From: Lumbricus rubellus
Lineage: Eukaryota > Annelida > Clitellata > Crassiclitellata > Lumbricidae
Direction: 5' to 3'
DNA: 64,000 bases
Assembly: GCA_945859605.1 (NCBI GenBank)
Contig: OX243827.1
Coordinates: 992,501-1,056,500, forward strand
Shown: piece after piece, positions 30,383 through 40,840 of the stretch
How the letters are laid out: each line of letters opens with the position of its first letter
Position numbering within the stretch: the stretch's first letter is position 1
The notes under the pieces: model-generated
What the model saw: the letters and a program-made list of their open reading frames with translations, nothing else
Database searches by the model: none
Told to the model about the DNA's origin: nothing
Made by a program: the position numbers and the translations under genes

Positions 30383-31556
30383 AATGCTACCGTGCCCTAT
30401 GGTCATTGAGCAAAATAATGCAAGAACTGTGCGTCCAAGTCTAATAATTTGCTGGAAATTATGCACGACGTCATTGTTGACTTACTGTAGGCCACACAAT
30501 TAATAAGTCACATTGATGAAGGCAAATCTGAGTGCACTATACAACTACAAGGAATATATTTAAGTTAAATAGCATATATTCCTTGTAGTTTAACAGAGAG
30601 AAGAAATAAGAGCAAAGATCGCAAATCAAAGCAATGTCGTGTTTGCTACAAGAAATGCAGTCGAGCTGAAAGCTAAAACTGTCTGCTGCACTGCACAAAG
30701 TTTCCATCAAAGCCTGCTATTTGCAAAGATGATTGCTTTAGCACAGCATAATTATTATCATACTTTTTATTTCGTAACCAACTCAGTAGGCTACAAGTCC
30801 TAATTACATGCACAAAACAAATGTGTTGGTGAACGCAGAAGACCCGAAAGGGGCCGAATGTCCCACTAGCCAGGGTCAACTGAGAGCATTGGGTTGGAAC
30901 GATTCACAACGGCCGATTGTTGCACAGAAAAATAAACGCTTAACTCAATCAATCAATCAATCAATCAATCAACCAATCAAAGTTTATATAGCACCCCTTC
31001 AAAGTACCTACTCATATGCGTTCCCGGCCGAGTACATGCATAACTAGTACATGTATGTGTAATAATTGTAGACCTACATATAGCCTAAAGGGCCAAGGCG
31101 AAAAGCAAGTGAATAAAAAAAAACTGAGTAAATATATTGAGTGATCATAAACGAATACAAGTGCACATTTGCTGTTTATCATAGGCCTACTAATATAAAG
31201 TTCTTCAAGTAGCCTTTGGGCAGAATAGTTACCCGGTCTGCAACAGTTTTCTGAACATTCAGTTCCAAGTACTTTTGCCTTTCTAGCATGCTGTTTACAA
31301 GTCCCCATAGTCAGTAGGCCTACCAAAAATTAGATAACTATAATAAAGTAGTGCTCAACTATTTAAGAAGTTAAATTTTTACAGCATGCATGATTCAATT
31401 GCGAAAAACAAGATCTCTTTAGCATTTCAAAGTTCGTTCTTTATCCGAAGAAATTTTTTATCATGTTTAGCTATTCAGCTCCAAGAGTCATGAACTGCAA
31501 TTTGAGTTAGGCTAATCAATCAAACAAAGGGAATGCACTTTGTGAATCGGATTTTT
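30383..31556. other. Intergenic, with a SINE/LINE tail fragment
   Basis: No gene is seen. An inverted repeat of about 20 bp (ttccttgtagtt.. around 30,548/30,580) flanks ttaaatagcata. Near 30,945-31,030 a (CAAT)n run is followed by gtttatatagcaccccttca, an inverted tail of the 32,700-33,045 LINE family. 31,050-31,556 is the 3' flank of the channel gene. Confidence 0.45.
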
Positions 31557-32008
31557 TCAACGACGTTGCAGTCTAGCAAACATCGCAGAAGTAGCAATTT
31601 CACTGAAAACTTGTACAAGAAACTGGGAAAATTCGACAATAGTGAGCAATGATCCTCCAAGAATCAGTCCCAATGCACCACTAAAATCGCAAACTAGTGT
31701 GAGCAAATCGTAGGCTGGAATCGTTTGGATGTCGATGTAGTTCAAGTCAGAGTAGAAGATATTCAGGTAGGTGAGTTCCTTGCTTAGTCTGGACATCGTC
31801 AGCTTACGTCCCTTGAACTGCGACTTTTTCGACATGTAATTGAGGAAATGCTCCGACAGAGGACTTGTTGAGATTGAATGCGGATATGCTGGTTGATGGC
31901 ATTGAAGAGGACAGTTACACTTGCTGAACGCACCGGATGCTATGAACCACTTTATTTCTCTTGTGAAACAGTAATAGTACTGGCTAATTGAGCACACTTT
32001 TCCTGGAC
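31557..32008 (-). CDS. DEG/ENaC/ASIC-type channel, last exon (second membrane segment)
   Basis: The exon starts after a good acceptor (tttag at 32,009-32,013) and ends at a stop. It encodes the late extracellular cysteines (FSKCNCPLQCHQPAYPHSIS), a stretch before the membrane (LNIFYSDLNYIDIQT), and the second transmembrane segment with the family signature CDFSGALGLILGGSLLTIVE. The selectivity-filter G-x-S reads GGS where many ASICs have GAS. The exon begins in phase 1 and joins the preceding exon (33,533-33,662) in frame through a Gly codon. The family forms trimeric, amiloride-sensitive, sodium-permeable channels of the plasma membrane. The cytoplasmic tail is short (about 20 residues). Subfamily and ligand are unknown. 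Confidence 0.88.
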
Positions 32009-32168
32009 CTAAATGCACAAGATGATTATTAGTAGGCTACAAACATCCTTAAAAATAGCCTACTGGTTAATTATTGATGTTTGAGCTATCACAGATCAAG
32101 GATCGTGTAGGTTTCAGGATGTTTATTAAATCAAATACAAAAATTAGTGTAGTGTCAACGTTCGGAAC

Positions 32169-32584
32169 GGTGTCACGACAACTCGTCCACCGACAACTCG
32201 TCCACGGACAACTGGTCCACCGACAACTGGTCCACCGAAATAGAAGCCAGATTATTGAGAAGACGCTTGGGAAATAGAAGCTGGATGAAGGTTCTTTATT
32301 TGCGAAATAGGAGCTGGATTTATTTAAAAAAGTCTAATGGTTTCCCTGCTTAAATAGAAGCTGAATTGATGATTTTCATCATGTGTCTCAACATGCATCC
32401 AGCTTCTATTTCAGATCGAACAAAAACTTGATCCATCTTCCATTTCTTGAGCGTTTCTTTATGCATCCATCATCTATTTCACCTGTAAAAACCTTCATTT
32501 CAGTGGACGAGTTGTCGGTGGACGAGTTGTCGGTGGACGAGTTGTCGTTGGACGAGTTGTCGTTGGACCAGTTGTCGTGAAACC
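32169..32584. mobile_element. Foldback (TU-like) element, copy 6, in a channel-gene intron
   Basis: Starts GGTGTCACGACAACTCG and ends GTTGTCGTGAAACC. The perfect 9-bp target duplication gttcggaac occupies 32,160-32,168 and 32,585-32,593. Four to five 15-bp units lie on each side. It is inserted 161 bp upstream of the last channel exon. Confidence 0.92.
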
Positions 32585-32699
32585 GTTCGGAACTGTAACT
32601 AGCCTACTATAAACCAACAGTAAAAATAATCATTTTGCCAATATTTGTGGAACAAACTAATAATTTCCAATGACTTCTTTATCGGCACAATTGTAATGT

Positions 32700-33045
32700 T
32701 TATTCATTCATTCAGAGCATTTATATAGCGCCCCTTCAGGAAACTACTCAGAGGCGCTCCCAGCCCAACCACAAACAAAGAAAAAGACTTGATGGACTTG
32801 CAGAACCCAGCCGGATGGACCGCAAGTAGAGAGCGAAGCGTACCCGGAAGGTCGTTCCAGACAGTAGGCCCCACGACCGAGAAAGCACGGCGCTGCTTAA
32901 TAGCCAAGCGAGTTCGCGGGACCAGAAGCTCACCTTTAGACGAAGAGCGAAGTACACGACGCGCTGCAACGTCAGACTGGACAGCAAAGATCACTGACGT
33001 ATGACGGAGCACAACCAAGGACACAGCGAGAGACCACAGCTGCAA
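32700..33045 (-). mobile_element. 3' end of a CR1/L2-like LINE
   Basis: A 113-residue frame has the C-terminal signature of CR1/L2-type reverse transcriptase ORFs (LLVPRTRLAIKQRRAFSVVG then PTVWNDLP). It runs into a 3' tail ggcgctatataaatgctctg and an (AATG)n-like end. The fragment is 5'-truncated. The tail matches the SINE tails in this window, so this LINE family probably mobilises that SINE. Confidence 0.8.
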
Positions 33046-33532
33046 TGAACAATATGCTTACCAAGCATAAATCGTTACTTAGTGGTGCTCAGTTCTGTGG
33101 TTCCACTGTCTATGGAAATGACTAATGCACTAGCAGACAGCACCACATGCGCTGGCTGGCAGACGTCCAGACCACGGCTGATAGATAAACGTAGGAGAGG
33201 GGAGTTAAACGACAAGAGCGATATATGGATGGATAGGTGGGCAACCGACCAACTTCGAGATTCACCATTGGAGAGGACTACAGTACTCCAATCATCTTTG
33301 TCTTTATTATCGATCAGTGACAATGCAAAGAAGTAAGTATATAAATTCCGAAACACGTTTTTACATAGGTCTTACCGGTTTTGAAAGTATCTACACAGTG
33401 CTACAAAAATTAACTTGTTGCCATCACTGAACGTTCAATCATGTTTGAAGACGCGAACGTAACTATGCCAACACCCAAACATGCACGATGCACATTAATT
33501 TTGCATTATTAAAATACTTGATAAATTCACAC
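33046..33532. other. Intron sequence, nothing recognised
   Basis: Lies between the LINE fragment and the sixth channel exon. An open minus-strand frame at 33,075-33,356 has no recognisable motif. Confidence 0.35.
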
Positions 33533-33662
33533 CATCAAAGGTAATCGGTCGACATTCGCATTTGGATAGCAAGTGATCCTCGAAGCATTGCGAAATGCAT
33601 CTCATGTAAGTGTAGTTTCCATCCGGACGACAATCACCAAAGGGCGATGGCAACATAGACAG
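33533..33662 (-). CDS. DEG/ENaC/ASIC-type channel, exon 6 (cysteine-rich domain)
   Basis: Acceptor tttgtctgtag precedes 33,662, and donor gatg/gtgtga follows 33,533. The 130 bp encode LPSPFGDCRPDGNYTYMRC and then CISQCFEDHLLSKCECRP, matching the family's LPxPYGxC..Y..C..C....CxC..P signature of the extracellular thumb/palm. Phase 0 in and phase 1 out fit both neighbouring exons. No lesion is seen. Confidence 0.88.
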
Positions 33663-34660
33663 CTACAGACAAATGAAAAAAATCACATTAGCTCTCCAAT
33701 TTTATGGAAACGAGAGCATGGAGATCATGGGCGGATACTTAGGGGGGATGTTTGTGGTGGGGGGGCGTCCATGCATTTCAGGGCTGTTTTAAGGAATTTT
33801 CAGAACTACAACTCCTTCTTTTCCATCACATCCTCCATGGTAAATTACTTCGGAGGACAATGGCCATTTTTTGCTAGTTTTTAACTGTAGGCTACAGAAA
33901 ATTGCTTTTACAACTGCACAAATCCATTTAGAACTGTCTCCTTCAATGTTTGTGATGGGGGCGTCAACGCATTTGTCCCCCATCCCAAAATTTAAGTGCT
34001 ATGACATGCATGCATGGTTAATTGGGTAATTGGTAGAAAAGGCCTATACCGGTAACAATATAAGAAAAGAATTTCGAGCAAAAGACTAAATGACCAAAAA
34101 AGTCATCAACTTTTTTGGCAGGGAAAAAGCATAATATGTTTTGAAGAAATTTCGACCAAAAAAGGTCGTCAGGAATTTTTCAGGCGAAAGCCGAAAATGT
34201 CGTCGGTCGGCATCCGCCCAAAATGTCACGTCTCGGCGATTGTCCTTCGGCCGCTCGTTCGTCCCCACCAAACTTCTAGACCAAGTCTCCGCCTATGAAC
34301 GAGAGTTAACATTTGCTAATTAATTTTGAGTCCGAATAAAGCATTCGCTAAGCAAGACTTCATTCCACAAACCGAATATGGCTACCAATGGCGGAAAAGT
34401 AGAAAATGGCCGCGAAAAGTCATCGAATTATTTGAACAATAAAACCACAGTTATCACAGATATCATTAAAAATATTTTGCAAATTTTTTGTGTTATTGTG
34501 CATAAAACATTTATTTATCATTATCTGTCAAAAACAATTTATTATTTTTTTCCCACAAAATGACATTCGCCTGGTTTTGGTCAGATGGGACACATTAAGG
34601 CGTGTTTTAAAGATAAACTAGTAAAAATAACGCTATGTCCCCAATACGGTATAAGGAAAA
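33663..34660. other. Intron sequence, nothing recognised
   Basis: AT-rich with short G runs (33,740-33,770). It contains no exon I can support. Confidence 0.35.
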
Positions 34661-35240
34661 GTACTATAATTTTAATTCACCTTTTAATTTTGTTTATTTA
34701 TTTTCCATTTAATTTCAAATTTATTTCAGTGTGTTCGTGCATTCGTGTGTGTCCGTGTGTGTCCGTATGTGTTTGTGTGACCGTGAATGTCCGTGTGTGT
34801 CCGTGTGTGTTCGTGTGTGTCCGTGTGTGTCCGTGTGCGTTTGTGTGTGATCGTGCATGTCCGTGTGCGACCGTGTGTGTTTGTGCGTTCGGGTTTGTCC
34901 GTGTGTGTCAGTGTGTGTCCGTGTGTGTTCGTGTGTGACCGTGTGTATCCGTGTGTGTCCGTGTGATCGTGTGTGTCCGTGTGATTGTGTGTGTCCGTGT
35001 GTGTGTCCGTGTGTGTATTGGTGTGATCGTCTGTGTCCGTGGGTCCGTGTGTGTCCGTTTATGTGTGTGTATGTGCACACGCACACGGACAACATATGAT
35101 AACACGGTCACACACATACACGGACACACACGGACCCACGGACACACACGGACACACACGGATGCACGAACACACTGAAATAAATTCGAAATTAAATAGA
35201 AAATTAAATAATAAAAAAGGTGAATTAAAATTATAGTACC
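34661..35240. mobile_element. Palindromic miniature element with a GTGTGTCC-type core
   Basis: Arms begin GTACTATAATTTTAATTCAC on both strands and stay complementary through an A/T-rich tract and GTGTGTTCGTGCATYCGTG. The loop is about 350 bp of (GTGTGTCC)n-like sequence that flips to its complement near 35,080. Flanks taaggaaaa (34,652-34,660) and taaggaaat (35,241-35,249) look like a 8-9-bp target duplication. Located in a channel-gene intron. Confidence 0.75.
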
Positions 35241-35378
35241 TAAGGAAATAATTATTTTGCCTACATTATGCTGTTGCATTATCAAAAATACCCGCGCAGA
35301 CAAATTGCACATCGATGATTATAAAATAATAGCCTATGGCAATATATTAATTAGCCTAGATGACGTTTCTTTACTTAC

Positions 35379-35477
35379 GTTTCTAAGTGAAACAGAAACG
35401 GATGTTGAAACACCAGTTCCTACTCTGAATCCAACCGACTGTACAAAGGGAAGGTCACGTGGGTCATGCAAGATAAC
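35379..35477 (-). CDS. DEG/ENaC/ASIC-type channel, exon 5
   Basis: Acceptor ttgcttttacag and donor gtaagt bound 99 bp (33 codons, phase 0 both sides). It encodes VILHDPRDLPFVQSVGFRVG and TGVSTSVSVSLRN, the conserved palm region (ihdp.e.P....G..v.pG..t). The joins with exons 4 and 6 are in frame. No lesion is seen. Confidence 0.88.
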
Positions 35478-35671
35478 CTGTAAAAGCAATGGCGAATAAT
35501 TTACGACTTTAAAATACACGTTTATGAATGGCGCTATAAAAGTATAGTGAACGATTGTTGCATAGGCGTACGAGGTCTAACCTGGCTGGTAAACTAAGAT
35601 TTTAGACTCCCTTATAAATTAAGGGCAGAGTTGTTTAAATCAAACTTACATGGAAGCAATGAAATACACAC

Positions 35672-35778
35672 CCTGAATCCAACAGCTGGAGACAACGTAA
35701 GATAGCAATCAGATTGATTCGTCCACAACACCAGACGAAGTCCATCAGTGGCTCCAGGATTAGTCGTAACGTAATTTG
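35672..35778 (-). CDS. DEG/ENaC/ASIC-type channel, exon 4
   Basis: Acceptor tttaagctacag ends at 35,779, and donor agg/gtgtgt begins at 35,671. The 107 bp encode NYVTTNPGATDGLRLVLW and TNQSDCYLTLSPAVGFR, matching the pG...GLrl.l and s..aGf segments of the family. Entry is phase 1 and exit phase 0, fitting exons 3 and 5. A potential N-glycosylation site (NQS) is present. Confidence 0.85.
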
Positions 35779-36354
35779 CTGTAGCTTAAATTTACAAGAA
35801 ACTCATAAAAACTCTGTGAATGTCTCAGAAATTTAATTGTATGACCTGTCTGATCATATGTAGGCCTAGGTCTATGTGATAATCTACAATGTCTGCCTAT
35901 GCCGCTAAACAGAAAGTTAATCGGCTGAACGGGCTGACAGGAATTTTGTCTCTAGAGTTTTTTTTAAACATATTAGGCCTACTATAGGGTAGAAGTCTAT
36001 AACGGCGCAGATACAGGCAGAATACAGCGGTCTCACCTACGGCGATCGATAGCCCAATGTTCCGCGAAAGTAAGTAAGTCAGTCAGTAGTCAAAAAAGGT
36101 AGCCTATATTTCAAACTTGACACGAGCAACTGAATAATTCATAATTGTACGCCGGATAGCACAGCGGTAGTTTGATATGGTAGTAGTGGGAGGGAGGGGC
36201 GAAACCCCGAAATTTAAAGGATCAATCCGGGTACCCCAGAGGCGAAAAACTTAAATTTCCCGGGAAACGTCGGGTACCACAGATATTTATAATACAGACT
36301 GAGGCCACGGAATTTACCGTTAGAATTAGCTTATTGTTTTAGTCTTATTGTTGC

Positions 36355-37500
36355 CAGGGACGTAACTAGCGTTGGGCTTGGGGCCCCCCAAACGAAGCTT
36401 AAGCCCCCCCCTCAAAGAAAAAATCAAGGCGTTGTATGCTTACGGCTAAATACATTACGGCACCTTTATAGACTCGTCATGCTCGAGGCTTAACCCTCGG
36501 GCTACCAGGGGGGGTATCCACCCTCCTCTAGGTTTTTTCGATTTCAAACTTTTTCAGTATGGAATGAAAATTTGACCTTTTAGGTAGCTGTAGGGAATTC
36601 ATTTGCACACATTTTGAGGTAAATTGTGAGATGATACCTCACACCGTTCAAAAGTTATACCCATTATACCTGAGGCACCAGGGGGGGATACAACCCTCCT
36701 AGATTTTCGTCTATATCTTATCCGTCAATTAACATTAAGAGAAACAAATTATACCATTCTATAGAGGGAATGTGGGGCTACATTTTGTTGGTCACGGAGT
36801 TGTCTTTTGACAACCGAAAGTGCTCAAAATAAATTTAAATATATAAAAAGGTGTTTTATTTTCGTAAAGTTTACATGTTTTTTCTATTATAACATATCCA
36901 TAATTAATTTTTTAAGAGAAGTAAATTATGTCATTCCATAGAGGGGATTTAGGGATATTTATTCATATCAATTAATTTGTTTTTTGATGACCGGAAGTGC
37001 TCAAAATAAATTAAAATGTGTGAAAATGTCGATTTTTTTGCGACGCAAACCGACAATGGCATAATTTCTTTGTTTCCTAATGATTGTCGATAGATATTCA
37101 TGTTTTGTTTTGTTTTGATTGTACCTAAAAAAGACTTATAACTAGTTTTTATAGTTGAATATTTGACTTTATTATATATAAACTATTCTTGTATACATAA
37201 ATCACACAGAATCCAACATTTTGCTTATGCGTAAGTACACGTTTTGTGAAATCTACGGGTGCTCATGTAAAGAAATTCATAATTTCGAGGTGCATTCATA
37301 TATTTTAAACCTAAATATATGATTGTGTGCAGAAATGAATGCTGAATCCATTGGTGTATAACAAGTTATGATAACTCAAACCAAACCCAAAACCAGGGGG
37401 CTACCCCCCCCCCCCCCCCCTTGGTAGTCAGTGCTACAAAAATAGCGTGGTAGCCCGAGGGTTAAGCCTCCCCAAACGAAAAATCCTAGTTATGTTCCTG
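36355..37500. mobile_element. Short hAT-like element, split by a TTAA element
   Basis: Ends CAGGGACGTAACTAGCG and, inverted, CAGGAACATAACTAGGA. Flanks attgttgc (36,347-36,354) and agtgttgc (37,501-37,508) form an 8-bp target duplication with one mismatch. Without the inner element it would be about 178 bp. Confidence 0.8.
36494..37461. mobile_element. TTAA-target element (968 bp) nested in a hAT-like element
   Basis: TTAA at 36,490-36,493 and 37,462-37,465. Inverted ends are CCCTCGGGCTACCA and CCCTCGGGCTACCACG. Non-coding, with poly-C near the right end. It has the same architecture as 4225-7430 but different inner termini. It lies in the channel intron just 90 bp from exon 3. Confidence 0.85.
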
Positions 37501-37550
37501 AGTGTTGCAAAGAAGGAGTGTTCGGGTTGCTTAAGAATGATTAGGCCTAC

Positions 37551-37704
37551 CTGGATTGAATGAAAGACAATATCCCATGTCAGTTTTTATCTTCTTTACG
37601 GCGTCTGCTGAATTGCAAGGCCGATTCCCAAACGAACACTGAAACATTTTGTTCTCTTCTGTAGTTTGAAGTTGAGTATTAAAATTAAAGCATAGTCCGT
37701 TATT
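37551..37704 (-). CDS. DEG/ENaC/ASIC-type channel, exon 3
   Basis: Donor cag/gtaggc at 37,550 and probable acceptor aaactcag at 37,705-37,712. It encodes NNGLCFNFNTQLQTTEENK, MFQCSFGNRPCNSADAVKK and TDMGYCLSFNP, the family's C..f....C....t..G.C.tfN region. Exit phase 1 matches exon 4, and entry phase 0 matches the tentative exon 2. The sequence immediately 5' of this exon is a SINE fragment, so the acceptor region is repeat-derived or the exon's original 5' part has been lost. Confidence 0.8.
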
Positions 37705-37757
37705 CTGAGTTTCATGCCGAAGCGCTGAGCAATTGCGAGTGAGGACTTGCCCAAGGA
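37705..37757 (-). mobile_element. SINE core fragment abutting channel exon 3
   Basis: About 50 bp nearly match 47,996-48,046 of the full-length SINE (shared cttgggcaag, ttgcgag.g, gaagc.c.gag, gagtttca.gcc; about five mismatches and one indel). It ends exactly at the AG before exon 3. Confidence 0.7.
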
Positions 37758-37769
37758 CTAATGAAAAGT

Positions 37770-38200
37770 CGCATGTGAAATGGAAGCTGAATGAAGGCTC
37801 TGCAAGGATATTTTCATATATGAAATGGAAGTTGGTTTGATGAAAATAACGCTTTAGATATAGAAGCTGTAGCCTATCAGGGTATTTTCATAGCTGAAAT
37901 AGAAGCTGGATTAATGAAAGATGCATTACAAAATAATGGAGGCTGGTTTAGGGAATCTTATGGCTGAAAATTAAGCTGAATACATCATAAAACACATGAA
38001 TGAAAGACATCAATCCAGCTTCCATTTCTCAAAAAATATTTCGCCAATCCGGCTTCCTTTTCTCAAAATTTTTTCTTCACTAGAGCTGCATTCCAGCCAC
38101 AAAAAGCCATCCACCCTCTATTTCAGCAAAAAATATCATAATCCGGCTTCAGTTTATCCACACCGTTTTATCCGTACCATTTTGTAAAAATACTATTTTG
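37770..38200. repeat. Foldback-arm remnant
   Basis: Units such as gaaatggaagctgaatgaag on one side and atcaatccagcttccatttc on the other, without 15-bp outer repeats or clear ends. A fossil TU-like arm in the channel intron. Confidence 0.6.
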
Positions 38201-38215
38201 TCCTAGAACCCTCTT

Positions 38216-38480
38216 AGTTTGTTGTAGGCTATGCTCAGCCCATCTAACCTTCTCCATCTTTCTCCATATGTATCCACATTTCAAAAACCTCGATTCAGTC
38301 TTCTGACAACTTCCTTACTTATGGTCCAAGTTTCTGTCCCACAAACGGTTACACTCCATATCAGCGTTTTTGTAATCCTTTTCTTGAGTCTCTACTCAAT
38401 CCTTCTCTGAGCAGCTCCTTCCTCTTCACAAGAGCATCCTTTCCCGTCGCTATTCTTTCCTTAATTTCACTATGGCATTC
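38216..38480 (-). mobile_element. Decayed LINE reverse-transcriptase C-terminus
   Basis: Minus-strand frames, with stops, show EIKERIATGKDALVKRKELL and later VFEMWIHMEKDGEG. These match the EIKxRI..A..A..K....(V)....LEAFEMW(I/C)..R pattern of jockey-like LINE ORF2 C-termini. Heavily mutated. Confidence 0.6.
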
Positions 38481-38837
38481 TGCACTGTAGTTGTAATGAC
38501 ACTCATTCATAATTATAGTTACAGAACTCTCTACTTGCTCTTGCTTCTCTCCATTAATTCATATACTTACGGTTGTTTAACAATAATTATTTTCGTTCCA
38601 ATTTTAATTGTTTTTGTTTTTAGGTTTATGTTCATTCCATATTCTGTAAAAATCCTATCTAGGCCACCCATCATATTTTGTACGTCCTTGCCATAGGCCA
38701 TACCCCCTCTCGATTACAACTAACGATTTTAATTCAATTCTAACAACAGTTAGAATGTAGCCATCCAGTTGCCACGCCATTTAGGTCCACTGAACGGACC
38801 GTGCTAGCCCGAGATTTTGAATTTCTGAAATAGCCAC

Positions 38838-38932
38838 CTTCGGAAAGCGAACCGCAGGCGGCACTCTCTTTCACATAGTCGCGTACAAACGCGCGGCCAG
38901 CGCTCTTACCGATGTAGCTAAGCGAGGCAGTA
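38838..38932 (-). repeat. tRNA-like sequence (probable SINE head)
   Basis: On the minus strand cttagctacatcggtaagag resembles a pol III A box, and gcggttcgctttccg about 75 bp on resembles a B box. The spacing is too long for a normal tRNA and no cloverleaf is evident. A tRNA-derived SINE remnant is the likeliest reading. Confidence 0.3.
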
Positions 38933-39031
38933 CACATATTTAAAAAAATTATATCAACATAATAACAGGCTTAATTATTGTAACAAAAAGTGTTGTTGTT
39001 TGAGCTGAGGCAATGAGATCCATGATCTTAC

Positions 39032-39096
39032 CTCGAGCATCATGTCCTCCGCTTTAGTGAGTAGGCCTACATAATTGTAAAATAGCTCCCAGTCTT
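39032..39096 (-). CDS. DEG/ENaC/ASIC-type channel, tentative exon 2
   Basis: An open stretch encoding EDWELFYNYVGLLTKAEDMM ends at a good donor (ctcgag/gtaaga) in phase 0, which fits exon 3. The acceptor (cttgaag) follows a repetitive tcatcatcg tract. Its entry phase does not match the exon 1 donor in either frame, so an exon may be missing. The position fits the finger region after the first membrane segment. The residues themselves are not diagnostic. Confidence 0.4.
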
Positions 39097-39188
39097 CTTC
39101 AAGATGATGACGATGACGACAACGACGACGATGATGATGAGTTTGTGATTTGCTGAAAATAACCATTAGGCCTAATTGTTCTAGTTAC

Positions 39189-39722
39189 CAAAAAGACATC
39201 ACGGCTTTTTTGCTCATAAAACACTCCGAACAGATGGTAACCGTAGGAAAGCGTAGAGATCGGTTGTAAGCCACTCGATAATTGACGATGGTTGGATATG
39301 ACAGACAAGTAAGATATTCGATCGTATACCTGGAAAACCATGAATCCCGTTCCGAAGAGGAGAAGCATTGACCATACAAACTTACGGATTATGGATCCAA
39401 CTCTATGTGATGATGGTTTGACCAAGTAAGACAAACCCACAATGGAAACTTCTTCAGCAAAGATTTTCATCCTACGTCTCATGGCCATTCTCAGGATCTT
39501 GTGGAAACTCACTATTTCATCATCAGTGATGGTTATGCCTACATTCATCTCCTCCCGTATCTCCTCCAATGACCCATCTGGTTCTCCATCTAAACCGGTC
39601 TCGCATCCATCGGTAACTGACTTATTCTCGCGCATTCTTCGGACTTGTCTTCTGTCAGCCATTTGTTCTTCTTGTATTTCTTGTAATTCTACCCCGTTTT
39701 TATCTACTTCTGTTGACGACAT
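39189..39722 (-). CDS. DEG/ENaC/ASIC-type channel, exon 1 (N-terminus, first membrane segment, frameshifted)
   Basis: The ATG at 39,720-39,722 opens an acidic/basic cytoplasmic N-terminus of about 115 residues. The pre-membrane region follows (SIVGLSYLVKPSSHRVGSII), in which the usual His-Gly pair reads Val-Gly. The first transmembrane segment is VWSMLLLFGTGFMVFQVYDR. The frame then departs. The expected extracellular signature SYPTIVNYRVAYNRSLRFP then TVTICSECF continues in the next frame, so a one-base indel lies near 39,298-39,312. The exon ends at donor ttttg/gtaact (39,189). No promoter element is obvious. If the frameshift is real the gene is dead in this haplotype. If it is a sequence error, the exon set looks functional. 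Confidence 0.8.
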
Positions 39723-39964
39723 TTCGCCTTAATTCCTGCATGTATTCGGGTGTGAATGGAAGGCTCATCTTCGAGTCTCTCTAGAGATGCAACGATAGGT
39801 TTGTTGTGAACTGTGCGTTTAAGAATGCAGAAACTCTGTCAGACACAGTGTCAGTGGCTTTTATTTGTTGTAAGTCAGCCTAAGGTCCTACGTCATCAAA
39901 CGATGGTTAGTGCATTTCTATCGATTTAAATTGCAGCCATAGTCTAGGCCAATGCCATTCTGTG

Positions 39965-40840
39965 CAGTGGCGTAGCCAGCTATTTTTTCATGGGGGGGGG
40001 GGCAGTGGGGTGGCAGCTTAAAATGATAGGGTGGCTACCGTTGGCAATTAAAGCGCGCATCGGCATCGCGGGGTTAAAAATATTCGGAGAGTCAGACGAG
40101 GGTTAGACACACGGCTATAGCGTGGATGATGCTAATAGGCCTGAATATACTAAATATTACATACATACGTAGGCCTACCTACATACAGGGTGCGCACAAA
40201 AGTAATCCCTACGGATTTTAGTCCATCTCTTGGCCAAAGATACGAATTTTTAAATGAAACTCTAGGCTACAGTCTTGAAGGCAATTCATATCTACGTACA
40301 ATTTTTCAAATTTGAACAAAATATTTTAAACAGAACAAAAGTTATACCACTTTTAGTGAAGCCACCCACCGTTTTTTGACGATTCAAAAACGAAACGCTA
40401 TTTTTTAAGGTTTTTTGCTAATATCATGGCCAGAAGTAAGAATTTCAGAATGAATCTTTACAGATTTAAAGACAATTCATATTTACACATGGTGGCCAGA
40501 TTTCATAAAAAAATGTTTCAAACACAACAAAAGTTATAACACTTTTAGTGAAGCCATATACTATGTATTTTTAGATTTTGGATGTATTACAGTATTGGAC
40601 ATAATACGCATGAAAACCTCACTAGCTGGCCTGTCCCACTTTCCCATCACCCACCCTATAAGAAGTTGTACAGGAAGTTGTATAAAAAATAAAATAAGTC
40701 AGAAATTATATAACATTCTTTATCACTCATAAAAGTAAAAAGTAAAACACACGCAGGGATTGGGGGGGCAGCTGGGGGGGGGCAGCCCTTTAATTTGGGG
40801 GGCTGCCCCACTTGCCCCCCCCCCCGTAGTTACGCCACTG
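39965..40840. mobile_element. hAT-like element (876 bp)
   Basis: Ends CAGTGGCGTAGCCAGC and, inverted, CAGTGGCGTAACTACGGG, each followed by a long G run. Flanks attctgtg (39,957-39,964) and attatgtg (40,841-40,848) are an 8-bp duplication with one mismatch. The interior is non-coding and has an imperfect ~155-bp direct repeat (ttataccacttttagtgaag near 40,340 and its near copy near 40,535). Lies 243 bp upstream of the channel start codon. Confidence 0.85.

Noticed and set aside
33075..33356. 93-residue minus-strand ORF as an additional channel exon
   Set aside because: Lacks any channel motif. Exons 6 and 7 already join in phase, leaving no need for it.
34585..35312. Cys/Val- and His/Thr-rich ORFs
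   Set aside because: Translations of the GTGTGTCC array of a palindromic element, not proteins.
36148..36230. tRNA gene suggested by ggatagcacagcggtag
   Set aside because: No acceptor stem pairing and no B box at the right distance. At best a repeat remnant.
40190..40570. mariner-like end cagggtgcgcacaaaagtaa inside the hAT element
   Set aside because: No matching inverted end or TA duplication found nearby.
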